A stretch of DNA of 58,000 nucleotides from Adiantum capillus-veneris (Eukaryota; Streptophyta; Polypodiopsida; Polypodiales; Pteridaceae). Each line of letters starts with the position of its first letter. The stretch's first letter is position 1. The notes under the pieces are model-generated. The model did no database searches and was not told the DNA's origin. It worked only from the letters and a program-made list of their open reading frames with translations. Both the position numbers and the translations under genes were made by a program. This document shows positions 33,489 through 44,930 of this stretch, one piece after another. The stretch lies in the NCBI GenBank assembly GCA_014529385.2, contig CM043966.1, forward strand, positions 91,932,587 through 91,990,586, in the 5' to 3' direction.

Positions 33489-36400
33489 CTAGTCACGGGC
33501 ACGGTTGTGCTTCTTTCTTTGCAGACTAAAAAGCTCTGAAAAGGTCACTGAATCAGTGGAATCACCTGACATCTTTTGCACAACATCTTCAGCTTCAGGA
33601 TCCGCACTCCTGTCAGTACTGTCCACTTTTGCATCCTCCACTGCCACTTCCTTCTTGGCATTCTCGGGACCGTCCCCCTTCATCGCATTGCCTGCCTTTT
33701 CCTTTTCTGCCTCTTCCCCCTTCTCGGCCTCCCCGTCATCCCCTTTCTTGGCATCTTTTGCACGTTTGCCATCACTGGCTTCCACCACCCTCTTGGCCTC
33801 CTCCCCAACCCCCTTCTTGTCCTCCTCCCCCATAGTGGCCTCTTCCCCTGCACCTTCCCTTTGCCTGTTCTCGTCCTCGCTAGTGACTTGATCCTCAAAA
33901 CCCTTGGTAGTAGCATATGATCCATCTAGCTCCACTATGTGAGGCACTTTACCTCCAACATTGTCTTTATTCCCTTTAGCATCATTGTCCTCACAGTCAT
34001 TGTTTTCTTCATTGTCCTGCATGGTATCACAATGTTGTCTGTTATCAATCCATTTCCCTTCCACACCACCATGCTTTAAATCCCGAAGAACATCCCTTAT
34101 CATGCGTAATATCCTCATCCTCCTCCCATGCATGACTTGCAGTAGATTTTGTGGCATCTGGTCCATCCTTGATTGCCTGTCCATTTTTCCCATCGGGCCC
34201 AGCCACTGTAGTATCCTCTTCCTCTGCAAAAACAAAGAAAGACAGCACATACTTACAAACAACCTCACATCCAGTGCAAGTAAGCATATGATTTTTAGAA
34301 CACACACATACTTACTCTTCACACCACGATGCCCACCGACCCAAGACTTTTCCACCTCGGGGATCACCATGTTACAACCATGTTTGGCACAATGATCCCT
34401 ACTTAGTAGCAAAGCACTAAAGCAAAGGGGGTGATACTGATGTTGGCACTCAAGCATAAAGTTCCTACAACTCCTGTAGACTCCAAGAGCTCACCACATG
34501 CAACACACATTCCAAACACATGGATCATCTCCCCCGAATCAACAACCTAGGGCCTAGGATATAACATAAATCTCTTCTCTTGCTGAATATCAGTAATCAT
34601 TTGATTCACAAATAGGACATGGCCTTGTGCTTCCTGCCATGTTGCCTCTAGCTCATCATACTCAGCCTGTTGTCAACCAACAACAATACAAATATTCCCA
34701 AATTAGAACCCAAAATCTAGCAGACAATACCAAAGGAATCATGCTACCAATTAGTACCAAAATGTAGCAGACAATACCAAGGCCATCATACTACCAAATA
34801 GTACCAAATAGTAGCAGACATTACCAAGACCATTATACTACTACTTATATACTACCAAAAACTAGCAGACAGTACCAAGGTCATCACCAATTAGTACCAA
34901 AAGCTAGTAGACAATACCAAAGCCACCATACTACCAATTAGTACCAAGAACTAGCACACAGTACCAAAGAAATCATACTACTAATCAGTACAAGAACCTA
35001 GCAGATAGTACCAAAGCCATCATACTACCAATTAGTACAAAAAACGAGCAGTTCATCAATGCAAAAAGACAACCATAAACTATCAAAATTAGTACCAAAT
35101 CATAACCAGGAGCTACCAATTAGTACCAAATCATAACCATGAGCTACCAATTAGTACCAAATCATAACCATGAGCTACCAATTAGTACCAAATCATAACC
35201 ATGAGCTACCAATTACTACCAAAAATCTTAACCAGGAGCTACCAATTAGTACCAAATCATAACCATGAGCTACCAATTAGTACCAAATCATAACATGAGC
35301 TACCAATTAGTACCAAAAATCCTAACAACCACCAAAAAAGCATAGAAGCTACCTTAAAACCCTAAAATTACCAATACATTCAAAGTAGTGTCATTACAAA
35401 AGAACCATAAACTACCAAAGGGAGTGCCAGAATAGTACCAACTAGTTAGTACCAAAATCATTACGAATACACCCAAGTCCACCAATAAACTACCCAAAAG
35501 CAACCAAAACTACCAAAAGCACATTGTTAGATCCACTCAAGAAACTACCAAAGCATTACCAGAAACTACCAAAAGCTACCTGTAAGGGTTTAGTGGTACT
35601 AGCAACACAACCAGAACTACCAAAACAACAGATTTATCAGACTACCAAACTACTAAAAACAACATGATAGAAGATACCAAAACAAGAAAGTATATCCAAA
35701 AAAACCCAAAAGATACCAGTATGGACAAAAAGTACCAAAATCACATAGAGAAAACTCAAAAAACCCACCTGGACCTAGCAATCTACCTAGAATATGCAAC
35801 TACCATACATAAGCAAAACCACCAAACTCTGTCAAACTAGCAAAGCAGCATTTATAGATACTAAAAAGCTGCATGCACTACCAAAACCATTTTCTTAAGA
35901 CATGATAGGAATTACTTGTTGTAGATGAACCTCCTTCTCTAGCTTCAGCATGTCCTCACCGTTTCCAACTCGGCAAAGCATGCGTCGACTGGCTCCCAGA
36001 TCAGCCTCAACCTCTTTGATGTCCTCATCATTAAAAGGGTTTTTCGGCTTTAGTTTTGCAAGTTGCACTTCATAGTGCTCTATGTCATCCTTTATCTACT
36101 TCACAACAGCACTGGAACCCTCGGCTCTCAACAATGTTTCCTTGTTCTATTGCAGAGATGCTTTCAGATCTTTCAGCCTGTCCGATGCAGCTGCACTTTT
36201 TTGAGGCACTCTCTCAGCAATACTTTCCAATTTTGTAACATAATTACGCGACTCTACCTGAAGCTGTGGGGGGTCTACCTCTGTACAGAGCTTACTACCA
36301 CTTTGCGTAAGGCGGGGCTTCTTAATAGATGACCCTAAACGGCCGTGGGAGGCACCGTTTTCCCTTCACCAAGTTTCGACCTTCCGCTCCAATCGTCCCG

Positions 36401-37672
36401 AGCGGCTGGCACACATGTTCAGTATTGCCTCTCCAAACCTCGCCCATGCAACTTTATGGCACGCATGGCATCTCTTAAAATCATAGCAGCACGCAAAATT
36501 CGCAGTGATTTCCCCACAAGATGGAGGAGCTTTCAATATACCTAGTGGAAGAGGAACCTGCAATCTTCAAGGAGTCTTGGGTGCATGTGATTAAAGTAGA
36601 TCTTTGCATTCTTCTGGTAGCTTTGCTTGAACACCGTCCTCCACTCGTCGTGAGGGAGGTCTTCATCCCTAAGATCCTTTGCAAGCACCCCCTCCATGCT
36701 GAGACCATACTCTTCGTGAAGCTCCTTGATTGTATAACAGAACTTGGTCAAAATAGGGTATTCTTCCATTTTGTTTTTGCCTGCAATGTGGAAACACAAA
36801 GCTCAAATGTTAGACATGCCCTCCGTCTACAAATCCAAAATACCTAAGCATGCTTCCTAAATGACCTTCTATTGGCAACATTTCAGCAATGTCAAACTAA
36901 ACCCTACACCCTAAACAGCCCTTTGGTCACATAGATGACCTTGCCAATGCACAATTTGGTACTGACCAAATTTGAGGCAATATAGAGTTATCATTGTACA
37001 GTACCATATTTTGAACTCTAAACTTCCTCGTTTTTTTAGTAAACCCTCTTGTCCTTATAGGGATACAAGAAGACTCTTTTGCATAGATGCCTAGATGAAA
37101 TAATACATTCACAATTGTTGAAAAATCTCTTGAGATTGTGTTCGGCTGAAGGCACATATGCTTGAATCATGAATGCATGCAATGTGAAAAAAGGATAGAA
37201 ATGCAAAGCTCCTGAGCAAGAAACAAAACATTGACTTACATGAAATGCATAGATGAAACAATACACTCGTGCAATTGTTGAAATTTCTATTGAAATTGTG
37301 TTCTCATGAATGCATAATCCAAGGCACTTGAGCAAGAAATAGTACATAAACTTGCATGCAATGACCTTACAACCTTTGACATAGCTACCTCTCATGAAAC
37401 AAAATCAAATCCTGTAACAGGACATGACAACGTAGAAACACCAACCTCTTGTTTTAGTTGAAGACGGATTCGCGTCCTCGGCAAAAGGTGCTGCAGACTT
37501 TGCTGATTTCTCCACAGAAATGCTCCCCTTGCTAGCCCTTGTGTTCGGTGTGTAGATGCTTCAGGGAGACTTTGTGCCTTTGAGGAAGGAGGTTGCATCC
37601 ATTGTCCTGGGCTTCTTGCCTTTGTCGGGTGAAACCTTGGCAACAACATACTTTTTCGCGGGCGTCCTCATT
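33489..37672 (-). pseudogene. decayed multi-exon zinc-finger/acidic-tail gene
   Basis: Exons, read leftwards: an ATG at 37672 with MRTPAKKYVVAKVSPDKGKK to about 37443; from 36781, NKMEEYPILTKFCYTIKELH then FACCYDFKRCHACHKVAWAR; a coiled-coil exon (SRNYVTKLESIAERVPQ to LKLEKEVHLQQ) ending in donor CAA|GTAATT at about 35914; an exon from about 34670 (AEYDELEATWQEAQGHVLFV, MIHVFGMCVACGELLES, then after a one-base shift CRNFMLECQHQYHPLCF and CAKHGCNMVIPEVEKSW); a short intron with donor A|GTAAGTATG and acceptor TTTTGCAG (about 34227-34307); and an acidic tail (EEEDTTVAGPDGKNG, later GEEAEKEKAGNAMKGDG). The Cys/His spacing suggests a RING/PHD-like finger. I do not know the family. At least four stops or shifts are present. 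A GC-rich upstream region supports a former host gene. Confidence 0.5.
34676..35913. repeat. GTACCAAA-type satellite filling an intron
   Basis: About 1.2 kb of ACCAATTAGTACCAAA units, including near-perfect 27-bp tandem copies (GAGCTACCAATTAGTACC, 35110-35320). Donor and acceptor consensus at its edges place it as an intron of the minus-strand gene. Confidence 0.85.
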
Positions 37673-38044
37673 GTGGCGCGGGTGCACAACAGGAGACCAC
37701 GCTAGCTGCACAGGGGATCCTGAAGGTGATGCATGAGAGCTTTATGACAGTGGTACGCAGTCGAGAACCACTACGAAAAGCCACTGGTACTACGAAGGAC
37801 ACACATGCCACATCACACGAGTTCAAATGTGCTGTAACTCCAATCCATCATTGGCCCCACCCACGATGTCTCTTCAAACGGAGTGGTCACTGGATTTTTG
37901 ATTTTTACTAGCTTCCCTCCTACGCCATTTAATTTTAGAGGCCTAAAACGGTTCCCTCCAAAACAACATCTTGCTTTTGTAGAAGTACCAACTAGGTACA
38001 AACAAAAAAGGTCCTTTTTTTGTATCACCATTGCATGCTTTTAG
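37673..38044. other. upstream region of the decayed zinc-finger gene
   Basis: Relatively GC-rich in the first 150 bp, no ORF of interest; probably the former promoter. A single GTACCAAC/TAGGTAC pair is seen near 37985. Confidence 0.35.
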
Positions 38045-38799
38045 CCGGGTACGAGAAATCTACACACCCATGTCTACATGGCAATGCATGTAGTGGACAA
38101 AACCCCTTTGCCTCTTCTTTAATTGTAGCAATTCATTGCAGCTTAACATCTCTTCACATAAAAAGCATCAATCTTTGAGTCATTAGTCACCTTGTAGAAT
38201 ATGAAAAATTAACTAACGAAAGCATAAGTTCAATTAGTGCCATTGGTCCAATGGGAGGCCTAAGGTACACAATTATATATAGAAATATCTATAGGTAGGG
38301 AAAGATCAAATTGGCCCAAAAAATCTCTCAAAATATGGCATTGTCTGCCCTTTTTTTGAGCTAATTGAACATGGTTAGTAGGTGAGTTAATAGGTGCCAG
38401 ATTCTGAGGGGAATATACATATTGTTGTGTACCTAGTGCTTGCTCTTTGGGCAAAGCATTGAGCTTAGCTGGAACTCCCCCTTCATTGACATGCCCTAAA
38501 AGCTCTAATAGATAAGTACTGATAGCATGTATATGATTACCCCAAGTGGAGTGAATTGAGAAAGATCCCACTCATGCCAAACGTTAAAGACTCCTGTAAT
38601 TTATTATTTTTAGATACACACATTTCAAGTCTTTATGTCTTAATTTGTTGTGCACTTAGTTTAGAGTCCACTAACATTGTACATTGATTTTGCATTGCAA
38701 ATATACTACACAACATAGTAGAAGCATAAATAGGAGCTAAAACACGGGAAAACATCAAGCCTAACATCTCTTCTCTAACTTTAAACCGTAATCCTAAAG

Positions 38800-39295
38800 G
38801 TAAACTTTCATATAAAAACTAAATCCAAAATCTAACCTAATCTTAAATCTAACCTAAATCTAAATCTAACATAAACCTAAATCTAATTTAATCTTACATC
38901 TAACATAATTTTAACTCTAACCTAATTTTAAATCTTACCCTAATCTTTAATCTAACATAACCCTAAATCTAAATCTAACATAAACCTAAATCTAATCTAA
39001 TCTTAAATCTAACCTAAACCTAAATGTAATCTAACCTAATCTTAAATCTAACTAAATCTAACTTAAATGTAATCTAGCATAATCTTAAGTCTAACTTAAA
39101 TCTTAACTTAATCTTAAATCTAACATAAATCTAAATCTAATATAATCTTTATATCTAACCTAAGTCTAACCTAATATGAAATCTAACCTAAACCTAAATC
39201 TAACTTAAATGTAATCTAACCTAATCTTAAAATCTTAAATCTAACTTAAATGTAAACTTAAATCTAACCTAACCCTAAATTTTAATATAACATTT
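38800..39295. repeat. degenerate AAATCTAACCTAA array
   Basis: About 500 bp of loosely repeated CTAAATCTAACCTAAT. It is the expanded counterpart of the TTAGATTTA block in the complete CACTA element. Confidence 0.85.
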
Positions 39296-39324
39296 CATTT
39301 TATATCTTCTCTACTTTTTTTTTA

Positions 39325-39710
<386 letters not shown>

Positions 39711-39829
39711 ATGTGTGTGTGTATGCATTCTTTGTTTATGCATGTGTGTGTGTGTGTATGTGTATATATGTGTTTTTTGTTCATGCATGTGTGTACATTC
39801 TCTCTCTCTCTCTCTCTTGTAGTGAGAAG

Positions 39830-40531
39830 AGAGAGTTCAAAATTGACAACAATTGAGGACCGGATTTACTTGGAGCTGGTCTCCCCCCCCACCCCCCCTC
39901 CAAAAGGGCTTTGTATTATAGCTTCTCCCATTAAGAGAGACTTGTTTACAATACAATCTTTGTGCTCTGCAAAGCCCAATTGATGCCTTGAAGATGGAAA
40001 TCTTCATGCGTCAACAATTACATTGCCCTCAATCCCAAGACCTTAAACACCTTCAAAGGTGGAGAAAGCTAACGGGGAGTGAGGAAGGAGAAGAAGAAGA
40101 AGGAGTATTCTTACAGGAAAGAAGTACTCTTCTAACATTAGTTCACTCATAAAGCATAGCATAGCATAGTAATGGAGATAGAGAAGAAGATGAGCATGTT
40201 TCTAAGCTTGACACTTGCTTGGATTTGCATTCCATGGTTAAGTGTTGTTGGTGTAGGCTTCTCCACTTTTCTTACCCTTGAGAAGGAGACTTCATCTCGT
40301 GAATATGCTTGTATGAGGTGGAAGACGAACTCCCCATTGGTTTCTCCTCTTTAAGCATGTTTGAAAGGTGATTGGTCCTTCTTGTGGGCTAGCCAGTGAA
40401 TGGCTTACTTCATATCAAGCAAGAGTGTTAGCATTGTGACAAGCGTACTTCATTCCCCCTTGAGAAAATAGAGCTTAAGCCTTTAATATATGAAGCTAAA
40501 TTCTTATTGGCTCTCAAGGTAGGCTATCCAA
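39830..40531 (+). repeat. dispersed repeat R1, copy b, first part
   Basis: Matches copy a in the blocks GAGGACCGGATTTA, CTCCCATTAAGAGAGACTTG, ACACCTTCAAAGGTGGAGA and ATAGCATAGTAATG. It is interrupted at 40532 by a CACTA fragment and resumes at 41665. Confidence 0.7.
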
Positions 40532-41664
40532 CACTATGAAAATCTCTAGTTATTTACCGCGATCTTTTTTCGCGTTTCGTAGAGAGAAGGTCCAAACTCA
40601 GCTGGAGAGGGAAGAGAGAGAAGGGCGGGGTTTTTTTTGTATTTAAACTATAACCGCGAATATTTTCGGGACTATTACCGCGTTGATTTCCATTGGTATT
40701 ATTGTTGGTACTACCGCGCTTATTTCCGAGGGAAAATTTAGCACCTAAAATTTCAAATTCTAGCTTAAACATCCCCCCTCCCCCTCCCCAAAATTTTGAT
40801 GTTTCCCTTCTCTCAATAAAAATTAAAGAATATTGTATGAAATTTTTAAATTTAAAAAAGAAAAGAGAAAGAAAGAGAAAGAGGGAGAGAGGGATAGAGA
40901 GGGGGGGGGGGGGGGGATAATAAGATTACACTTGGTTACAACTAAAATAATCATTCTCTTGATTAACATAAATGAGGATGTTCAGAAATTAGAGAGAGGA
41001 AGAGGGTGAGAGAGAGATGAATGGATTACAAGACCAAAAATCTCCATAACTTAAAGTATGAAAAATGTTAATGAATCATCTTCCAAAAGATCCCTACATA
41101 AAGCATCATCCAATTCTAAGCCCATGGCTCCTAAATCAATAAAGAGAGAAATGGAATTATCGTTTGTGGATGTGTTGGCTTCATCATCTTCGAATTCTTC
41201 ATCCTCCATCTAATCATCTTCATCATCATGACAATCATCCTCGCTAAGACTTGCCGCCGTCGGACTTGACTCATCGACCTCCCTCTCTTCTATCTCCACC
41301 TCATCCAAACTTGGAGGTGGAAGAGGGTCGAAGATGGTCTCCACTTCATTAGTGGAAAAAATGGTTCTCCTTTGAGGTGTTACAGGAATTACGAACCAAA
41401 GTTTTGGTTGGTGGATTACTGGGATATAGATGACCTATAAAAGAGAATCTCAAAGTGAGTAACATTAGTATAATTAATGCTACAAGAAAATAAGAATAAA
41501 AAAGGTAGCTGTCACTCACCTACTCACAATTGTGCGGTAAAACTAAATTGTCATACCTCCCTATGTGATGCACGCTAGAGTCCACCATGTAGAGTCCATT
41601 CTCATGTCGTCTAGACACATTTGCAAACCACTTGCACTCGAAGATGGTATGAATGGTTCTAAAA
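40532..41664 (-). mobile_element. 3' fragment of a third CACTA element
   Basis: Its 3' end is CACTATGAAAATCTCTAG on the plus strand at 40532, followed by ACCGCG-containing subterminal motifs (40553-40730), a different motif from the first element. The minus strand then holds the end of a TNP2-type transposase. The other terminus is absent. Confidence 0.7.
41051..41664 (-). pseudogene. CACTA transposase C-terminus (DUF4216) remnant
   Basis: Read leftwards: IFECKWFANVSRRHENGLYM, LVLPHNCE and then TAG where the related element has CAG (Gln), directly before a donor (41520). An intron follows and the next exon, from 41434, reads VIYIPVIHQPKLWFVIPVTP, with an acidic C-terminus ending at a TAA (41051). 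This is the same order as exons 5-6 of the transposase at 24180-24932. A further TAG lies in the acidic tail. Confidence 0.75.
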
Positions 41665-42065
41665 GACTTGGGACAAGTGTCCCTCTTTCCCCTTTGAGAG
41701 AGAGGACTTGATAAATGAAAAATTAATTAATTAAATCTCCTAAATTAACATTGGACCCCTTGGGTGGCCAACCAATAGGCTTCAGGCACACCATGAGGGC
41801 AACATGAGGAGGAACTTGACAAGTGTCCCTTTTGCTTTCTTTGTACCAAGCATGCCTTGTGTAAGTGTGTGTGTGTTCTCTCTCATCCCCCCTTTTGTAG
41901 GGCTTGCCCCTCCTTGTAGGGATTGAATCTTGACTTTTACACACCTCAAGCCACGCAAACTTGGGCCTAGTTCTCACCACAAGCTTGGCCCTTAAGTCCC
42001 TCAAGCTTGGGTTGGGTTCTCACCTCAAGTACAACCCTAGCATCTAAAGCATGACAAGCACCTCA
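41665..42065 (+). repeat. dispersed repeat R1, copy b, second part
   Basis: Matches copy a from GGACAAGTGTCCC through TTGAGAGAGAGGACT, AATTAATTAAATCTCCTAAAT and CAACCAATAGGCTTCAGGCA to the AAGCACCTCAAGC minisatellite, then stops against Ty3 integrase. Confidence 0.75.
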
Positions 42066-42069
42066 AGCG

Positions 42070-44300
42070 TCCTGTATTCCCTTGGGTAATCCAAAGATGA
42101 AATCCATGGATATACTCTCCCATGGTGAATTTGGGATAGGCAATGGCTGGAGTAATCCATGTTGCTTCCCTCTATCATACTTGGTCTTTTGGCATACTAC
42201 GCATTTTGAAACATACTCTTGTATGTCCACTTTCATGGTAGGCCAATAGAAATACGTCTCTACTCCTCAAAGAGTAGGCTGAATACCTATATGCCCCACA
42301 TAGGGAGGAGCATGGGATTCATACATAACTTTCTCATGAAGGGAATGGGTAACACATAGCCTATTGCCGTGTAGAAGATAACCATCCTTCAAGGTAAATG
42401 GTTCCTCTTTCTTCCCCAAAGCAAGGGCTGACATGATGTCTCTAAAGTCAAGGTTAGTAGCATACTCATCTATCATAGAGGATAGATCATTGTGAGTAGC
42501 TATAGACATAGCATTAACTTTCAATCATTGTGAAAGTGCATCGGCCACTTGATTGTGCTCACCAGCAATGTGAGCAATATGGAAATTAAATTGCGAAAGA
42601 AATTTTTCCCACCTCATTTGTTTGTCGGAAAGCTTGGTTTGCGTCATGAAATACTTGAGACTTTGGTGGTTGGTTTGTAGAATAAATGGAGTCCCCAATA
42701 AACAGTGCTTCCATGTGTCTAGGGAATGTAGAAAAACTAAAAGCTCTTTCTCATAAATGCCCAAGACTCGTTCATCGGTATTGAGCCTTCGGCTCTCATA
42801 TGCTATGGCATGCCCTTCTTGAAGCAAAACTGCTCCAAGGCAATCACCACAAGCATCACATTGGACTTCAAATGGCTTTGAGAGATCCGGAAGCATGAGG
42901 ACTGGTTGAGAGGTAAGCTTTTCTTTGAGCTTATCAAAACCATTTTTCTCCTTAGCAGTCTATACGTACTTAATGTTCTTCTTAGTTAAGTCATGTAGTG
43001 GACTTGCTATTTGAGAGAATTTGGCTAATGAAGCGTCTATAGTATGTGCACATACCAATGAGGCTTCTTAGCTCATGTAGATTCCTTGGATTAGGCTATG
43101 CTTTTATTACCTCTAACTTTGATGGATCCGTACGGATACCATCTTGAGAGATAATATGACGTAGGTATTGAATCTCTTGAAGGAAAAAATTGCTTTTCTT
43201 TTGGTTGAGAAAAAGCTTGTTTTCCATCAATGCTTGAAAAATCATTGGAGATGTTTCTTATGTTCCTCCAAATAATTGGAGTAGATGATGATATCATCAT
43301 AGAACACTCCAATGAATTTTCGGTAAGGTCTAAATTTTTTCTCCATTAGGCGATTAAATGTAGCTGGCGCATTAGTCAAACCAAAAGGCATGACTAGATA
43401 TTCATAAAGACCAAACGTTGTGCTAAACGCGGTCTTTAGGATATCTTCATCCACTATCCTTATTTAATAATAGCCACTTTTAAGGTCAATCTTACTGAAG
43501 TAGGTAGGGCCTTTTCGCTTTCAAAAACAAATCTTCTACCTGAGGCATGGGAAATCTGTTTTTGATAGTGATACAGTTTAGTGCTCGATAGTCCACACAC
43601 ATAGGGTATGTGCCATCTTTCTTTTGCACTAAAAGGACTGGAGAACAAAAGGGAGAGGAACTAGGCCTCACCATCCCTTTGTCCTACCAATTCCTGTACT
43701 TGCCTAATGATCTCCTCTTGTTGAGCTTGAGAGACTTGATAAGAAGGCTTGTTAGGCGGTGAGATTCCTAGAAGGAGCTCAATGCGATGGTCATCATCCC
43801 CTCTTTTTGGAGGTAAGTCCATAGGGATATCATCGATGAATACATCTTGGAATCCTTTTAGAAAATTAGAAAAGTATAACTCTTCTTGATTCCTATGATT
43901 TACATTTGATGAAACATTAGGATCTTTTAGTAGAGACTCTTTGACAAAAATCATGTACGCAAAAATTGAGTCTTCATTGATTTATCAAAAGCAGGAGGAT
44001 TTACAAGTGGAATAGTGAGACCACGCTCATTAGAATCTATATACTTGTTTTTCCCTTGTAGGTGAAGTAGATTCTCCTTTTAGGGAACTTCATATTGGCA
44101 GCCATGCAATCAAACCATGGCGCCCCTAGGATAACATCCTCATGTTGGAGAGGAGAGATGAAAAAGTCTTCTTTGTCGACATAGATTTGTACATGAAGCC
44201 TCAAATTCCCAATCAAGGGAGTAACGGAGACTTTCTGTCCCTTGAAAGCTATGTCATCCGTTACCATATCTCCCATCTCTCTCACACACACTCTCATACA
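42070..44300 (-). pseudogene. Ty3 protease, RT, RNase H, integrase remnant
   Basis: Read leftwards: a retropepsin-like region (LQHEDVILGAPWFDCMAANM); RT with [40 protein letters not shown] and the active-site box FYDDIIIYS; then RNase H (QCDACGDCLGAVLLQEGHAI, GEHNQVADALSQ); then the integrase zinc region and the start of the core (PWESISMDFIFGLPKGIQD), where it is cut at about 42075. Stops and shifts occur at about 43650, 43455, 43240, 43060 and 42524. R1 sequence abuts both ends, in opposite orientations. Confidence 0.88.
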
Positions 44301-44602
44301 TTCTCTCATTGTGTTGAGCAAGAACTCAATCTCCTTCAACCAAGCTTGAGAAGTAGAGAGCCTACACCAACACCTCTATGGAATGTAAATCCAACCAAGA
44401 GTCATGCTTCAAAGAAATGCTTTCCATCTTCTTCCTCTTCATTACTATGCTATGCTATGCTTTATGAGTAATGATATGAGAGGAAACTACTTCTTTCTCG
44501 TATGCTGCTTCTTCTTTCTCTTCCCTTCCCTCACTCCTTGCTAGGTCTCTCCACCTTTGAAGGTGTTTAAGGTCTTGGAATTGATGTCGGGGACAAGTTA
44601 AT
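44290..44602 (-). repeat. dispersed repeat R1, copy c, first part
   Basis: Minus-strand match to copies a and b (ACCTTAAACACCTTCAAAGG, ATAGCATAGTAATGAAGAGG, GTTGGTGTAGGCTC). It continues at 54590 on the other side of the large transposon. Confidence 0.8.
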
Positions 44603-44634
44603 CATTAGGGGAATTTTGAGGTCACTTTTGTGCC
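44603..44634. repeat. left terminal inverted repeat
   Basis: Matches the complement of 54558-54589 at 31 of 32 bases. It resembles the ends of the 438-bp foldback at 19321-19758 (CATTAGGG.AA.TTTGA..TCAC). Confidence 0.95.
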
Positions 44635-44930
44635 CTGTAAGAATATGTAGAGAGAGAATATATACTTTATTTTAAAAATAATGAAATGTTTGTAAAAAGG
44701 TGACTTTGCGTCCTTTTTACCTCCACCGAAACATGTCATTGTCAAATCTTTCTAGGATCTTTCGTATTCTAAAATATACTCCCTCCAAAACTAACGAAAA
44801 CGTTAGTTCTGGCCCAAAATTCAAAATTTCCAAAAGCTGAAACAAACCTTTTCTGTGTCGTCTTCTTCCTCGTATCTGCACAGCTTTTTCCTATAGTACT
44901 ATCTCTGACAAATACTGTTAACAGACTTCC

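Noticed and set aside
33505-33891. Plus-strand Ser/Ala/Pro-rich ORFs opposite the acidic tail
   Set aside because: Shadow of the Glu/Lys-rich minus-strand coding sequence.
34676-35913. CRISPR-like array of regularly spaced repeats
   Set aside because: Units are contiguous and variable in length, without unique spacers; it is an intronic satellite in a eukaryotic genome.
38800-39295. Telomere-like AACCTAAACC repeats
   Set aside because: The units are irregular AAATCTAACCTAA, not CCCTAAA, and match the TTAGATTTA block inside the CACTA element.
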